Of a stretch of 5,936 bases of DNA, positions 1-5,664 are shown one piece after another. The stretch is taken from contig CAJYBN010000173.1 of the NCBI GenBank assembly GCA_913064925.1, positions 1 to 5,936 on the forward strand, written 5' to 3'. Below the pieces are notes generated by a model. The model saw only the letters and a list, made by a program, of their open reading frames with translations, did no database searches and was not told the DNA's origin. Source of the DNA: an uncultured Peptococcaceae bacterium (GTDB taxonomy: Bacteria; Bacillota; Desulfotomaculia; Desulfotomaculales; Desulfallaceae). Numbering within the stretch: the first letter of the stretch is position 1; each line of letters opens with the position of its first letter. The position numbers and the translations under genes are program-made.

Positions 1-839
1 TCCCACAGGGGCGCGCCGGCCTGCATGGCCCCGCCGCCCAGCACCACCGCCGCCGGGTTCAGCAGGTTGACCAAGCCGGCCACCGCCACGCCCAGGTAGC
101 GCCCGGCGTCGCGCAGTATCACCAGCGCCTCGGGGTCGCCGGCCGCCGCGGCCTGCGCCACCGCCCGGGCGGTGATGCGGCTTTTGTCGCCCCCGGCGGC
201 GGCCAGGATGCCGGCGCCCCGTCCTTCTTCCACCAGCGCGGCGGCGCGGCGGGCCATGGCCGTGCCGGAAGCCAGCGCCTCCAGGCAGCCCGCGTTGCCG
301 CAGCGGCACGGGGGTCCCTCCGGGTCCACGGTGACGTGCCCGATTTCCCCGGCCCCGCCGCCGGCGCCGTGGTAAATCCTGCCGCCCAGGATGAGCCCGC
401 CGCCCACCCCGGTGCTGACGGTGATGTAAACCATGTCGGGCAGGCCGCAGCCCGCGCCGTAAACGTGCTCGCCCAGCGCCGCCAGGTTGGCGTCGTTGTC
501 CAGGAAAACGGGCAGGTCCAGGCGCTGCCGCAGCATGGCGGCCAGGGGCACGTCCCGCCACCCCAGGTTGGGGGCAAAGTGCACGTGTCCCCGCTCCGGG
601 TCCAGGGGGCCGGGGGCCCCCACGCCGGCGGCCGCCAGCGCGGCGGAGGGGACGCCGGCCCGGCGGCACGCGGCGTGCACCGTTTCCACGATATTGTCGA
701 TGACCTGGTCCCGGCCCCGGGAGGCTTCGGTGGGTACCTTGACCCGGGCCAGCACGCGGCCGCTCCGGTCCGCCAGCACAGTGAGTATCTTGGTGCCGCC
801 CAGGTCCACGCCCGCCAGCAGGTCCCGCTTGGCGTTCAT
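1..839 (-). CDS. ROK-family sugar kinase (glucokinase-like), C-terminal end beyond the window
   Basis: The product is probably a cytoplasmic ATP-dependent hexokinase of the ROK family, most likely a glucokinase making glucose 6-phosphate. Visible residues number 279. The phosphate-binding DLGGTK motif is at 12-17, the sugar-binding and catalytic LDNDAN at 113-118 (D116 the likely general base), and the second ATP loop TVSTGVGGG at 140-148. E165-I-G-H168 is followed by CRCGNAGCLE (C178, C180, C185, E187), which with H168 forms the ROK zinc site. The family is usually about 310-325 residues, so some 30-45 are missing past the left edge. The ATG at 839 is chosen because an in-frame TGA lies just upstream and GGGGTGAT precedes it at short spacing. 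There is no N-terminal helix-turn-helix, which argues for a kinase and against a ROK repressor such as XylR or NagC. Exact sugar specificity cannot be read from sequence. It lies downstream of the HAD gene on the same strand. Confidence 0.9.
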   Translation of the reverse strand, partial: MNAKRDLLAGVDLGGTKILTVLADRSGRVLARVKVPTEASRGRDQVIDNIVETVHAACRRAGVPSAALAAAGVGAPGPLDPERGHVHFAPNLGWRDVPLAAMLRQRLDLPVFLDNDANLAALGEHVYGAGCGLPDMVYITVSTGVGGGLILGGRIYHGAGGGAGEIGHVTVDPEGPPCRCGNAGCLEALASGTAMARRAAALVEEGRGAGILAAAGGDKSRITARAVAQAAAAGDPEALVILRDAGRYLGVAVAGLVNLLNPAAVVLGGGAMQAGAPLW

Positions 840-842
840 CTC

Positions 843-1013
843 TCATCACCCCGGTATCAACCTTTCCGCCCGCCGGCACGCAAGGCGCGACCGGTTCGAG
901 CGGGCTTATCGCGTCGTCATCGAGTCATCATCCCAATATAAACCCTTCACCAGCCGGTACCCGGGTACGACCAGTTCGGGTGGGCTCGTCGCGTCGTCAT
1001 CCCAGTATAAACC
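843..1013. repeat. Degenerate direct repeats in the HAD-ROK spacer
   Basis: The spacer between the HAD stop and the ROK start consists largely of diverged copies of one sequence. Segments 889-921 and 969-1001 match at 28 of 33 positions, and all five differences are transitions. A second shared block, related to TCATCCCAGTATAAACC, occurs at 997-1013 (the HAD 3' end itself), near 928-944, and in weaker form near 846-862. The unit is about 70-80 bp and is present about two and a half times. A perfect 12-bp palindrome, GTACCCGGGTAC, sits at 957-968. The leftmost copy carries the ROK ribosome binding site. No convincing intrinsic terminator is visible here, so HAD and ROK may be co-transcribed. 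Confidence 0.7.
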
Positions 1014-1818
1014 TTTCCACCACTTCGGCCACGCCGCACTCCTCGTTGGAGGGGCACACGAAGTCGGCCCGCTCCCTGATCTCGGGGCGGGCGTTGCTCA
1101 CCACCACGCCCAGCCCGGCGTACTCGATCATCTCGATGTCGTTGTAGCTGTCCCCCACGGCAATGATTTCTTCGCGCTCCACGCCGTAGTGGGCAGCGAT
1201 GGCGGCCAGGGCGTAACCCTTGTTGCCCAGGGGATGGGAGAACTCCAGGAAGTGGGGCTTGGACTTGGTGATATGCAGGCCGCCGCCGAACAGGGGGCGC
1301 GCCTCCGCCGCCAGCTCGTCCAGCTGCTCCTCCCGGGCCACCACCAGCACCTTGGTGGGGTCCTGGCCCCGTTCTTTCAGGAAGGCGGCCAGGTCGCCCA
1401 CGGCCTCCAGGGGGATGCGGGAGTGGGCGGCGTACCGCGCGCTTTCCGGTCTGTGTTCGGCCACGTAGAGAAAGTCGTCCAGGTAGATGTTGACGTGGTA
1501 GCCGTACCGCTTCACCAGAGCCAGCACCTCCAGGGCCAGGTCCAGGGGCACCGGGCGGTGAAACAGCACCTCCCCCGTGGCGGCGTGCCGCACCAGGGCC
1601 CCCTGGTAGGTGATGAGGTAATCTTCCACCCCCAGCTGACGGGCGAAGGGCAGGGCCGAGCGGTACATGCGGCCGGTGGCCAGGGTCACCCTCACCCCGG
1701 CCTGGAGGGCCAGCGCGATGGCGCGGCGGCTGCGCCCGGGCACGTTCAGGTTGGCGTCCAGCAGCGTGTCGTCCAGGTCGACGGCCAGCAGCTTGTATTT
1801 GGATTTGGTATTGGTCAA
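997..1818 (-). CDS. Cof-type HAD-IIB family hydrolase (sugar-phosphate phosphatase type)
   Basis: This is a complete 273-residue HAD superfamily phosphatase of the Cof/YidA type, cytoplasmic and Mg-dependent, typically acting on sugar phosphates, nucleotides or flavin precursors. Motif I is DLDDT at 14-18 (D14 nucleophile, D16 acid/base). Motif II is TLATGR at 45-50. Motif III lysine is K200 in LGNKG, preceded by the typical FLEFSHP. Motif IV is GDSYNDIEM at 222-230 (D223, D227). The stretch between motifs II and III, roughly 85-190, is the C2B cap that sets substrate choice. Length is normal for the family. The start is TTG at 1818, overlapping the uvrC TGA as TTGA, with GGAGGT upstream at 6-nt spacing. 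This implies translational coupling to uvrC. A sugar kinase follows, so a role in sugar-phosphate metabolism is possible, but the substrate is unknown. Confidence 0.93.
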   Translation of the reverse strand: MTNTKSKYKLLAVDLDDTLLDANLNVPGRSRRAIALALQAGVRVTLATGRMYRSALPFARQLGVEDYLITYQGALVRHAATGEVLFHRPVPLDLALEVLALVKRYGYHVNIYLDDFLYVAEHRPESARYAAHSRIPLEAVGDLAAFLKERGQDPTKVLVVAREEQLDELAAEARPLFGGGLHITKSKPHFLEFSHPLGNKGYALAAIAAHYGVEREEIIAVGDSYNDIEMIEYAGLGVVVSNARPEIRERADFVCPSNEECGVAEVVERFILG

Positions 1819-3725
1819 TGGGATACCTCCGTATCTGTATGGCTCTCGTCGCGGAAGAATTCGTAAACCGCGCGGGCCGCGCGGCGGTTCATGCCCGGCA
1901 GGGAAGCCAGCTCTTCGAGACCGGCCTGCCGGATTTTCTCCACCGAGCCGTAAGCCCGCAGCAGTTCGCGTCGCCGCACTGCGCCGATGCCTTCTATTTC
2001 CTCCAGCATGGATTTCAGGTTGCGCTTGCCCCGCAGCTGCCGGTGGTAGGTGACGGCGAAGCGGTGTGCCTCGTCGCGCAGGCGCTGCAGCAGGCGGAGT
2101 GCCGGCGAGCCTTCGGGCAGGCGCACGGGGTCGGGGCGCCCGGGCAGGTAGACCAGCTCTTCTTCCTTGGCCAGGCCGCAGACCGGGATGTGCCCGAACC
2201 CCTGCTCCCGCATGGCTTCCATGGCGGAAGACAGCTGCCCCTTGCCGCCGTCCACCACCACCAGGTCGGGCAGGCGGTGGAACTTGGCCTGCCTGGAGGA
2301 CAGCTGCCCGGTGTTGACCAGCTCCCTCTCCTGGCGGCCGCGGGCGAAGCGGCGCCCCAGCACCTCGCGCATGGAGGCGAAGTCGTCCGGGCCCGCCACT
2401 GTTTTGATCTTGAAGCGGCGGTACTGCTGCGGGACCGGCTTACCTTCCTCGAACACCGCCATGGAGGCCACCATTTCGGCCCCTTGGATGTTTGATATGT
2501 CGAAGCACTCCATGCGGTAGGGCGCGGCGGGCAGCCCCAGCGCGCCGGCCAGCTGCTCCAGCGCCCGGCGCAGGTCCTCGCGGCGCGCCCGCCGGCCGGC
2601 CCGCACTTCTTCCAGCACCAGCAGGGCGTTGCGGGCCACCAGGTCCACCAGCTTTTTCTTTTCGCCGCGGCGGGGCCTGGTTACGTGCACCCGGGCGCCG
2701 CGCTTTTCGGTGAGCCAGCGCTCCAGCACTTCGATTTCCGCGGGCAGCACGTCCTCCACCAGCACCTCGCGGGGGATGAACTCGGCCTGCAGGTAGTACT
2801 GCTTGAGAAAGGCGGTGAGCACCCCGGCCCGCTCCATGCCGGCGGTGTCGTCCAGGATGAAGTGCTCCCGGCCGATGAGCTTGCCGCCGCGCACGAAGAA
2901 TATCATCACGCAGGCCTCGGCTTCAGCCTTGCCGTCGCCGCCGCCGTCGCCCCGGGCCATGGCCACCACGTCGCGGTCCTCGCGGCCGGCGGAGGTGATT
3001 TTCTGCTTTTCGATGACCTTTTCCACAGCCTGCAGCTGGTCGCGCAGCTCGGCGGCCCGCTCAAAGGCCAGGTCTGCCGCGGCCTGCTCCATGCGCGCGC
3101 GCAGGTCGTGCACCAGTTCCTCCTGCTTGCCCTCCAGGAACAGGAGCACGCCGTCCACCGCCCGGCGATATTCCGCAGGAGTAACCAGGCCGCAGCAGGG
3201 CCCCAGGCAGCGCTTGATGTGGTAGTTGAGGCAGGGCCTGCTGCGCGGCGCCGGGGTCTTCTGCTTGCAGGAGCGCAGCGGAAAAATGCGCTTGAGGAGG
3301 CGCAGCGTCTCGTGCACTGCCCCCGCCTGGGTGTAGGGGCCGAAGTAGCGGGCGCCGTCCTTCATCACCCGGCGCGTGATGAACACGCGCGGGAACTCCT
3401 CGTTCAGGGTCACCTTGAGGTAAGGGTAGCTCTTGTCGTCTTTGAGAAACACGTTGTAGCGGGGGCGGTGCTCCTTGATCAGGTTGGCCTCCAGGATGAG
3501 GGCCTCCACCTCGGAGTCCGTGGAGATGTACTCCAGGTCGCGGGCCCGCTCCATCATGGCCCGCACCTTGGGGTCGCGGGCCGCGGCGGCGCCGAAGTAG
3601 GAGCGCACCCGGTGCTTGAGGGACACCGCCTTGCCCACGTAAATGATGCTGCCGCCCGCGTCCCGGAATAAATACACCCCGGGCCCCTCCGGCAGCTGCC
3701 CCAGCTTCTCTCGCAACAACATCAC
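1815..3725 (-). CDS. uvrC: UvrABC system protein C (excinuclease subunit)
   Basis: UvrC makes both incisions around bulky DNA lesions after UvrA/UvrB loading. Residues count from the GTG at 3725. The N-terminal GIY-YIG nuclease (3' incision) spans about 13-95, with GVY at 16-18, IYVGK at 28-32, R39 and probable metal ligand E79. Four cysteines, C153, C165, C173 and C177, have the spacing of the E. coli UvrC iron-sulfur ligands. The UVR helical hairpin that contacts UvrB is at about 203-238. The RNase H-like nuclease (5' incision) carries D409 in CFDISNIQG, D447/D448 in GPDD, D492 in VVDGGKGQ and H554 in DEAHRF. Two helix-hairpin-helix motifs follow from about 575. Length, 636, is normal; short extra loops occur near 255-270 and 463-484. 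ATG at 3722 is an equally good start, lying 7 nt after GGGGGTGA. The 3' end overlaps the HAD gene by 4 bases. No inactivating change is seen. Confidence 0.97.
   Translation of the reverse strand: MMLLREKLGQLPEGPGVYLFRDAGGSIIYVGKAVSLKHRVRSYFGAAAARDPKVRAMMERARDLEYISTDSEVEALILEANLIKEHRPRYNVFLKDDKSYPYLKVTLNEEFPRVFITRRVMKDGARYFGPYTQAGAVHETLRLLKRIFPLRSCKQKTPAPRSRPCLNYHIKRCLGPCCGLVTPAEYRRAVDGVLLFLEGKQEELVHDLRARMEQAAADLAFERAAELRDQLQAVEKVIEKQKITSAGREDRDVVAMARGDGGGDGKAEAEACVMIFFVRGGKLIGREHFILDDTAGMERAGVLTAFLKQYYLQAEFIPREVLVEDVLPAEIEVLERWLTEKRGARVHVTRPRRGEKKKLVDLVARNALLVLEEVRAGRRARREDLRRALEQLAGALGLPAAPYRMECFDISNIQGAEMVASMAVFEEGKPVPQQYRRFKIKTVAGPDDFASMREVLGRRFARGRQERELVNTGQLSSRQAKFHRLPDLVVVDGGKGQLSSAMEAMREQGFGHIPVCGLAKEEELVYLPGRPDPVRLPEGSPALRLLQRLRDEAHRFAVTYHRQLRGKRNLKSMLEEIEGIGAVRRRELLRAYGSVEKIRQAGLEELASLPGMNRRAARAVYEFFRDESHTDTEVSH
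1825..1830 (-). promoter_or_regulatory. Shine-Dalgarno that fixes the TTG start of the HAD gene
   Basis: GGAGGT on the minus strand lies inside the last codons of uvrC, 6 nt before the TTG at 1818. It is the strongest ribosome binding site in the window. With the 4-base TTGA overlap, it supports a TTG start and coupled translation of uvrC and the HAD gene. Confidence 0.8.
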
Positions 3726-3737
3726 CCCGTCACCCCC

Positions 3738-3783
3738 GGGTCAGGCCTTTCCTAACTACCGTAACGGGTCAGGCCTTTCCTAA
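3738..3783 (+). repeat. Left inverted arm of the element: paired 18-bp repeats
   Basis: GGGTCAGGCCTTTCCTAA occurs at 3738-3755 and again at 3766-3783, a 28-bp period with a 10-bp spacer containing TACCGTA. The whole 46-bp arm matches the reverse complement of 5651-5696 at 43 of 46 positions; the three differences are all in the spacer. A third, truncated copy follows as an exact 10-bp tandem, CTTTCCTAAA, at 3775-3784 and 3785-3794. The outer edge touches the uvrC Shine-Dalgarno. Confidence 0.9.
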
Positions 3784-3798
3784 ACTTTCCTAAATGTA

Positions 3799-3827
3799 AT
3801 TATTGCAGAATTACGATTTTGTGATAA
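3799..3827 (-). promoter_or_regulatory. Candidate promoter inside the element, facing uvrC
   Basis: On the minus strand, TTATCA (3827-3822, four of six to TTGACA) is followed after 17 nt by AATAAT (3804-3799, five of six to TATAAT). TG with one base before the hexamer (TGCAATAAT) gives an extended -10. Transcription would start near 3792 and leave a leader of about 70 nt containing both left-arm repeats before uvrC. In DNA this AT-rich, such matches arise easily by chance, so support is modest. Confidence 0.3.
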
Positions 3828-4006
3828 AGCAATTCTTTTTTCTTTTTTTCTTATTAATTTGTTTTTATGTGCGTGTTCTTTCACTATTAATTATAGCTTG
3901 GCTTCTTTAGGAAGGAGCAGGTTTTTTCTCAATGTAATTATGATTTCACTGCGAAAAGCTTATTTTCAATGAAATTATTCTATATATTGTGTTTTTCATA
4001 ACTAAT

Positions 4007-4021
4007 ACTACAATATGTAGT
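4007..4021. repeat. Short perfect hairpin in the AT-rich left region
   Basis: ACTACA at 4007-4012 and TGTAGT at 4016-4021 form a 6-bp stem around an ATA loop. Y1 transposases of the IS200/IS605 group recognise small imperfect hairpins near element ends, but this one lies more than 200 bp inside the left arm, so a recognition role is uncertain. Confidence 0.35.
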
Positions 4022-4158
4022 TTTAAATTGAGCTAAATAAGGGTTTTTGCAGCAAAATCATTATTATATAATTAAAATTTTGTGATAAAGGCAAGCTATC
4101 TTTTCTTCTGATTTGTTTCTTTATACGGGATCGTTCACTGTGATTATTGCCCTATTAA

Positions 4159-5412
4159 TTATTGCGCCGCTTTATCTTTTGCGTTAAGCGGGTAAAGTTG
4201 TTGCTTCAGTTGTTGTTCCAGGCGGTGCAGGGTGTCGTCCCCGGCAATACCCCACTTCTCTTCGGCCCGGTGTAAGCACTTAGATACAGCAGATACGGAG
4301 CGGTTGAGAAAGGCCGCCACGTCCTGCAGGGAGTACCGGCAAAGGCGGCATGCCGCATACACCAGCAAGTACCTGGCCTCCACCGCCTGCCTGGCGCGGC
4401 TTGGGCCAAGCATAATTTCGGGCGCCACCCCGGCGGAGGCGGTCGTCGCAGCAAGGACAGCCTCCATGGTTGGCCGGGGTTCCGGCTGGGAAGGAGGGGC
4501 TCCTTGCTGCCACCAGCCTTGCTGCTCGCCCAGTTGCTCGCCTTGGTGTTTGTCCTGCTGCCCGCCTTGCTGCTGCCACCCGCCCTGCTGTCCGCCTAGA
4601 TGCCTCTCATTCAGCCGACCGCCTTGCTGCTGCCTCTCGACCAACTGCCCACGCTGCTGTTCGCCGTTCTGCCCCCCGGCCTGGTGCCCGCCCGGCTGCC
4701 TGATTTGTTGCCCGCTCGGCTGCCTGATTTGGTGCCCGCTCGGCTGCTCGCCGGCAAGCTGCCCACCTTGACGCTCGCCTCGTTGACCGCCTTGCTGCTT
4801 ACCTTGCTGCCCGCCTTGCTGCTTACTTTGCTGCCCGTCCGCGCCGGCAAGCTCCGATTCCTCCAGTAGTGCAATGGATTCGGGTACCAGCTGGTAATCG
4901 TCGATAACCGTACCGCCGTACTGGGCAAGCAGGGACTTGATAAAACCGGTTTGTACCCACCTCTCTCCTTTGTCCGCATAATACTCCCCCTGGCTGGACC
5001 AGCGGTAGTCCCGCGGGTCGGCCACCAGTCCCGCCTTGACGGGGTTGAGGTGGATGTAGCGTATTAATTCCAACAGATAAGCTTCCTTATTTACGTATAG
5101 GCATTTATAGCGACCTTGGAACAAGTGACCCACCTGCTCGTAACGCTTGTTGTAGATCTGGGTATAGCTCTGCTGGACTCCCTGCATGAACTTAGGCAGG
5201 GGGACTTCTCCTACCCGCAGCAAAAAGTGCACGTGGTTGGGCATCAACACGTATCCGTGTATTTCAGTATCGTAGCGCTGGCTGTATTTTCTCAGCAGCC
5301 TGAGGTAAATATGGTAGTCCTCCTCATCGTGAAAAACCGGTTGTTTGCGATTGCCCCGGGCCATGACGTGATAAAAGGCTCCTGCCACATGTATTCTAGG
5401 CTTGCGCGGCAT
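4159..5412 (-). CDS. Y1 (HUH) REP-associated-type transposase with Gln/Gly-rich linker and DnaA-like C-terminal domain
   Basis: A single-strand DNA transposase of the IS200-like Y1 family, 417 residues from the ATG at 5412. The catalytic domain covers about 8-140: the family opening RIHVAGAFYHVMARGN, the metal-binding HUH motif in MPNHVHFLL (H60, H62), LFQGRYK at 97-103, and RYIHLNPVKAG at 118-128 with Y119 the likely nucleophile. Residues about 193-305 are a Gln/Gly-rich, low-complexity linker with 8-residue repeats. Residues about 313-402 resemble DnaA domain IV, including RQAVEARYLLVYAACRL and a helix-turn-helix, SLQDVAAFLNRSVSAVSKCL, at 361-380. The ATG is preferred because it gives the usual MPRKPRIH start. 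The frame extends to a TTG at 5463, but that start has no ribosome binding site. The site for the ATG, AAGGGGTG, is rather distant (13 nt). The catalytic motifs are intact, so the enzyme may be active. At about 115-150 residues per typical RAYT catalytic core, most of the extra length is linker and C-terminal domain. Confidence 0.92.
   Translation of the reverse strand: MPRKPRIHVAGAFYHVMARGNRKQPVFHDEEDYHIYLRLLRKYSQRYDTEIHGYVLMPNHVHFLLRVGEVPLPKFMQGVQQSYTQIYNKRYEQVGHLFQGRYKCLYVNKEAYLLELIRYIHLNPVKAGLVADPRDYRWSSQGEYYADKGERWVQTGFIKSLLAQYGGTVIDDYQLVPESIALLEESELAGADGQQSKQQGGQQGKQQGGQRGERQGGQLAGEQPSGHQIRQPSGQQIRQPGGHQAGGQNGEQQRGQLVERQQQGGRLNERHLGGQQGGWQQQGGQQDKHQGEQLGEQQGWWQQGAPPSQPEPRPTMEAVLAATTASAGVAPEIMLGPSRARQAVEARYLLVYAACRLCRYSLQDVAAFLNRSVSAVSKCLHRAEEKWGIAGDDTLHRLEQQLKQQLYPLNAKDKAAQ
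4693..4750. repeat. 24-bp tandem repeat in the transposase linker
   Basis: Segments 4693-4716 and 4717-4740 match at 23 of 24 positions, and a partial third copy (CGGCTGC) begins at 4741. In the protein they encode 8-residue units of the form QIRQPSGQ/H. The period is a multiple of three, so copy number can change without breaking the frame. Confidence 0.85.
4791..4838. repeat. Second 24-bp tandem repeat in the transposase linker
   Basis: Segments 4791-4814 and 4815-4838 match at 22 of 24 positions; both differences are C/T. They encode 8-residue Gln/Gly/Lys units (SKQQGGQQ, GKQQGGQ). The sequence is unrelated to the 4693-4750 unit apart from the shared 24-bp period and Gln/Gly bias. Confidence 0.8.
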
Positions 5413-5466
5413 GGCTTTTATACGACACCCCTTTTTCTTTGGTACAACCACCAGCTGTTGCAACGG

Positions 5467-5596
5467 TTGTCAATTGTCAATTATGCTTTGTATGCTTTGC
5501 CGGTTGGCCATAGTTTATAGTTTATCTTTAATTATCTTTAATCTTTAATAAAATTATCTTTAATCTTTAATAATTATTCGGAAGATTATCGGAAGA
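5467..5596. repeat. Series of different short tandem duplications upstream of the transposase gene
   Basis: Successive exact duplications of different units line up here. TTGTCAA (7 bp) at 5467-5480 continues with TT. TATGCTTTG (9 bp) is doubled at 5482-5499. ATAGTTT (7 bp) is doubled at 5510-5523 and continues with AT. A 22-bp unit containing two ATCTTTAA-like blocks is doubled perfectly at 5530-5551 and 5552-5573. CGGAAGA recurs at 5579-5585 and 5590-5596, each preceded by TTAT. Together with the rest of 5413-5650 this is the AT-rich leader of the transposase gene. No further gene is seen in it, and no promoter could be chosen among many AT-rich hexamers. Confidence 0.85.
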
Positions 5597-5634
5597 ACCT
5601 CCCGTATTTTGAATAAGCACAATCATTTATACCA

Positions 5635-5664
5635 CTTAGGAAAGGCCTGCTTAGGAAAGGCCTG
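5635..5664. repeat. Exact 15-bp tandem at the inner end of the right arm
   Basis: CTTAGGAAAGGCCTG occurs at 5635-5649 and 5650-5664. The inner copy is a truncated third copy of the arm repeat, lacking the GACCC end. This parallels the truncated third copy at the inner end of the left arm. Confidence 0.85.

Larger units (their letters stand above)
3784..4158. other. AT-rich non-coding left part of the element
   Basis: This 375-bp stretch downstream of the transposase gene has no credible coding region and is strikingly AT-rich compared with its surroundings. It holds a diverged direct duplication: 3816-3894 and 4077-4162 share exact ends, ATTTTGTGATAAAG (14 bp) and CTATTAATTAT (11 bp), with alignable T-rich sequence between. 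AATGTAATTAT is repeated exactly at 3793-3803 and 3931-3941. A perfect hairpin, ACTACA-ATA-TGTAGT, lies at 4007-4021, and a smaller one, GAAAA-GCTTA-TTTTC, at about 3952-3966. No clear intrinsic terminator follows the transposase stop. A candidate promoter facing uvrC lies at 3799-3827. Confidence 0.65.

Noticed and set aside
957..968. Palindrome GTACCCGGGTAC as an intrinsic terminator after the HAD gene
   Set aside because: No loop suited to a terminator and no T-run follow it on either strand; it is reported only as part of the repeat.
947..1000. Small 17-codon frame starting inside the HAD stop (ATGACGACG...)
   Set aside because: It is short, lies in the degenerate repeat, and the corresponding frame in the neighbouring copy stops after four codons.
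487..1866. Long plus-strand open frame of 459 codons
   Set aside because: It lies antisense to the ROK and HAD genes, whose motifs are unmistakable. Its translation has no recognisable domain, and such frames are common opposite GC-rich genes.
3738..3794. CRISPR array from the repeated 18-mers
   Set aside because: There are only two full copies per end, the 10-bp spacer is nearly identical at both ends, and there are no cas genes.
4232..4771. Plus-strand Cys/Pro-rich open frame
   Set aside because: It is the antisense reading of the Gln/Gly-rich linker repeats; the CCP pattern follows from the 24-bp repeats on the other strand.
5413..5463. TTG start at 5463 adding 17 residues to the transposase
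   Set aside because: No Shine-Dalgarno precedes it, the extra residues do not resemble the family, and the ATG at 5412 gives the usual MPRKPRIH start.
5445..5480. Two overlapping TTGACA hexamers on the minus strand as -35 boxes for the transposase
   Set aside because: No acceptable -10 lies 16-18 nt downstream of either, and they arise from the 7-bp tandem TTGTCAA.
5116..5520. Plus-strand open frame of 134 codons
   Set aside because: It is antisense to the Y1 catalytic domain, with no family features or ribosome binding site.
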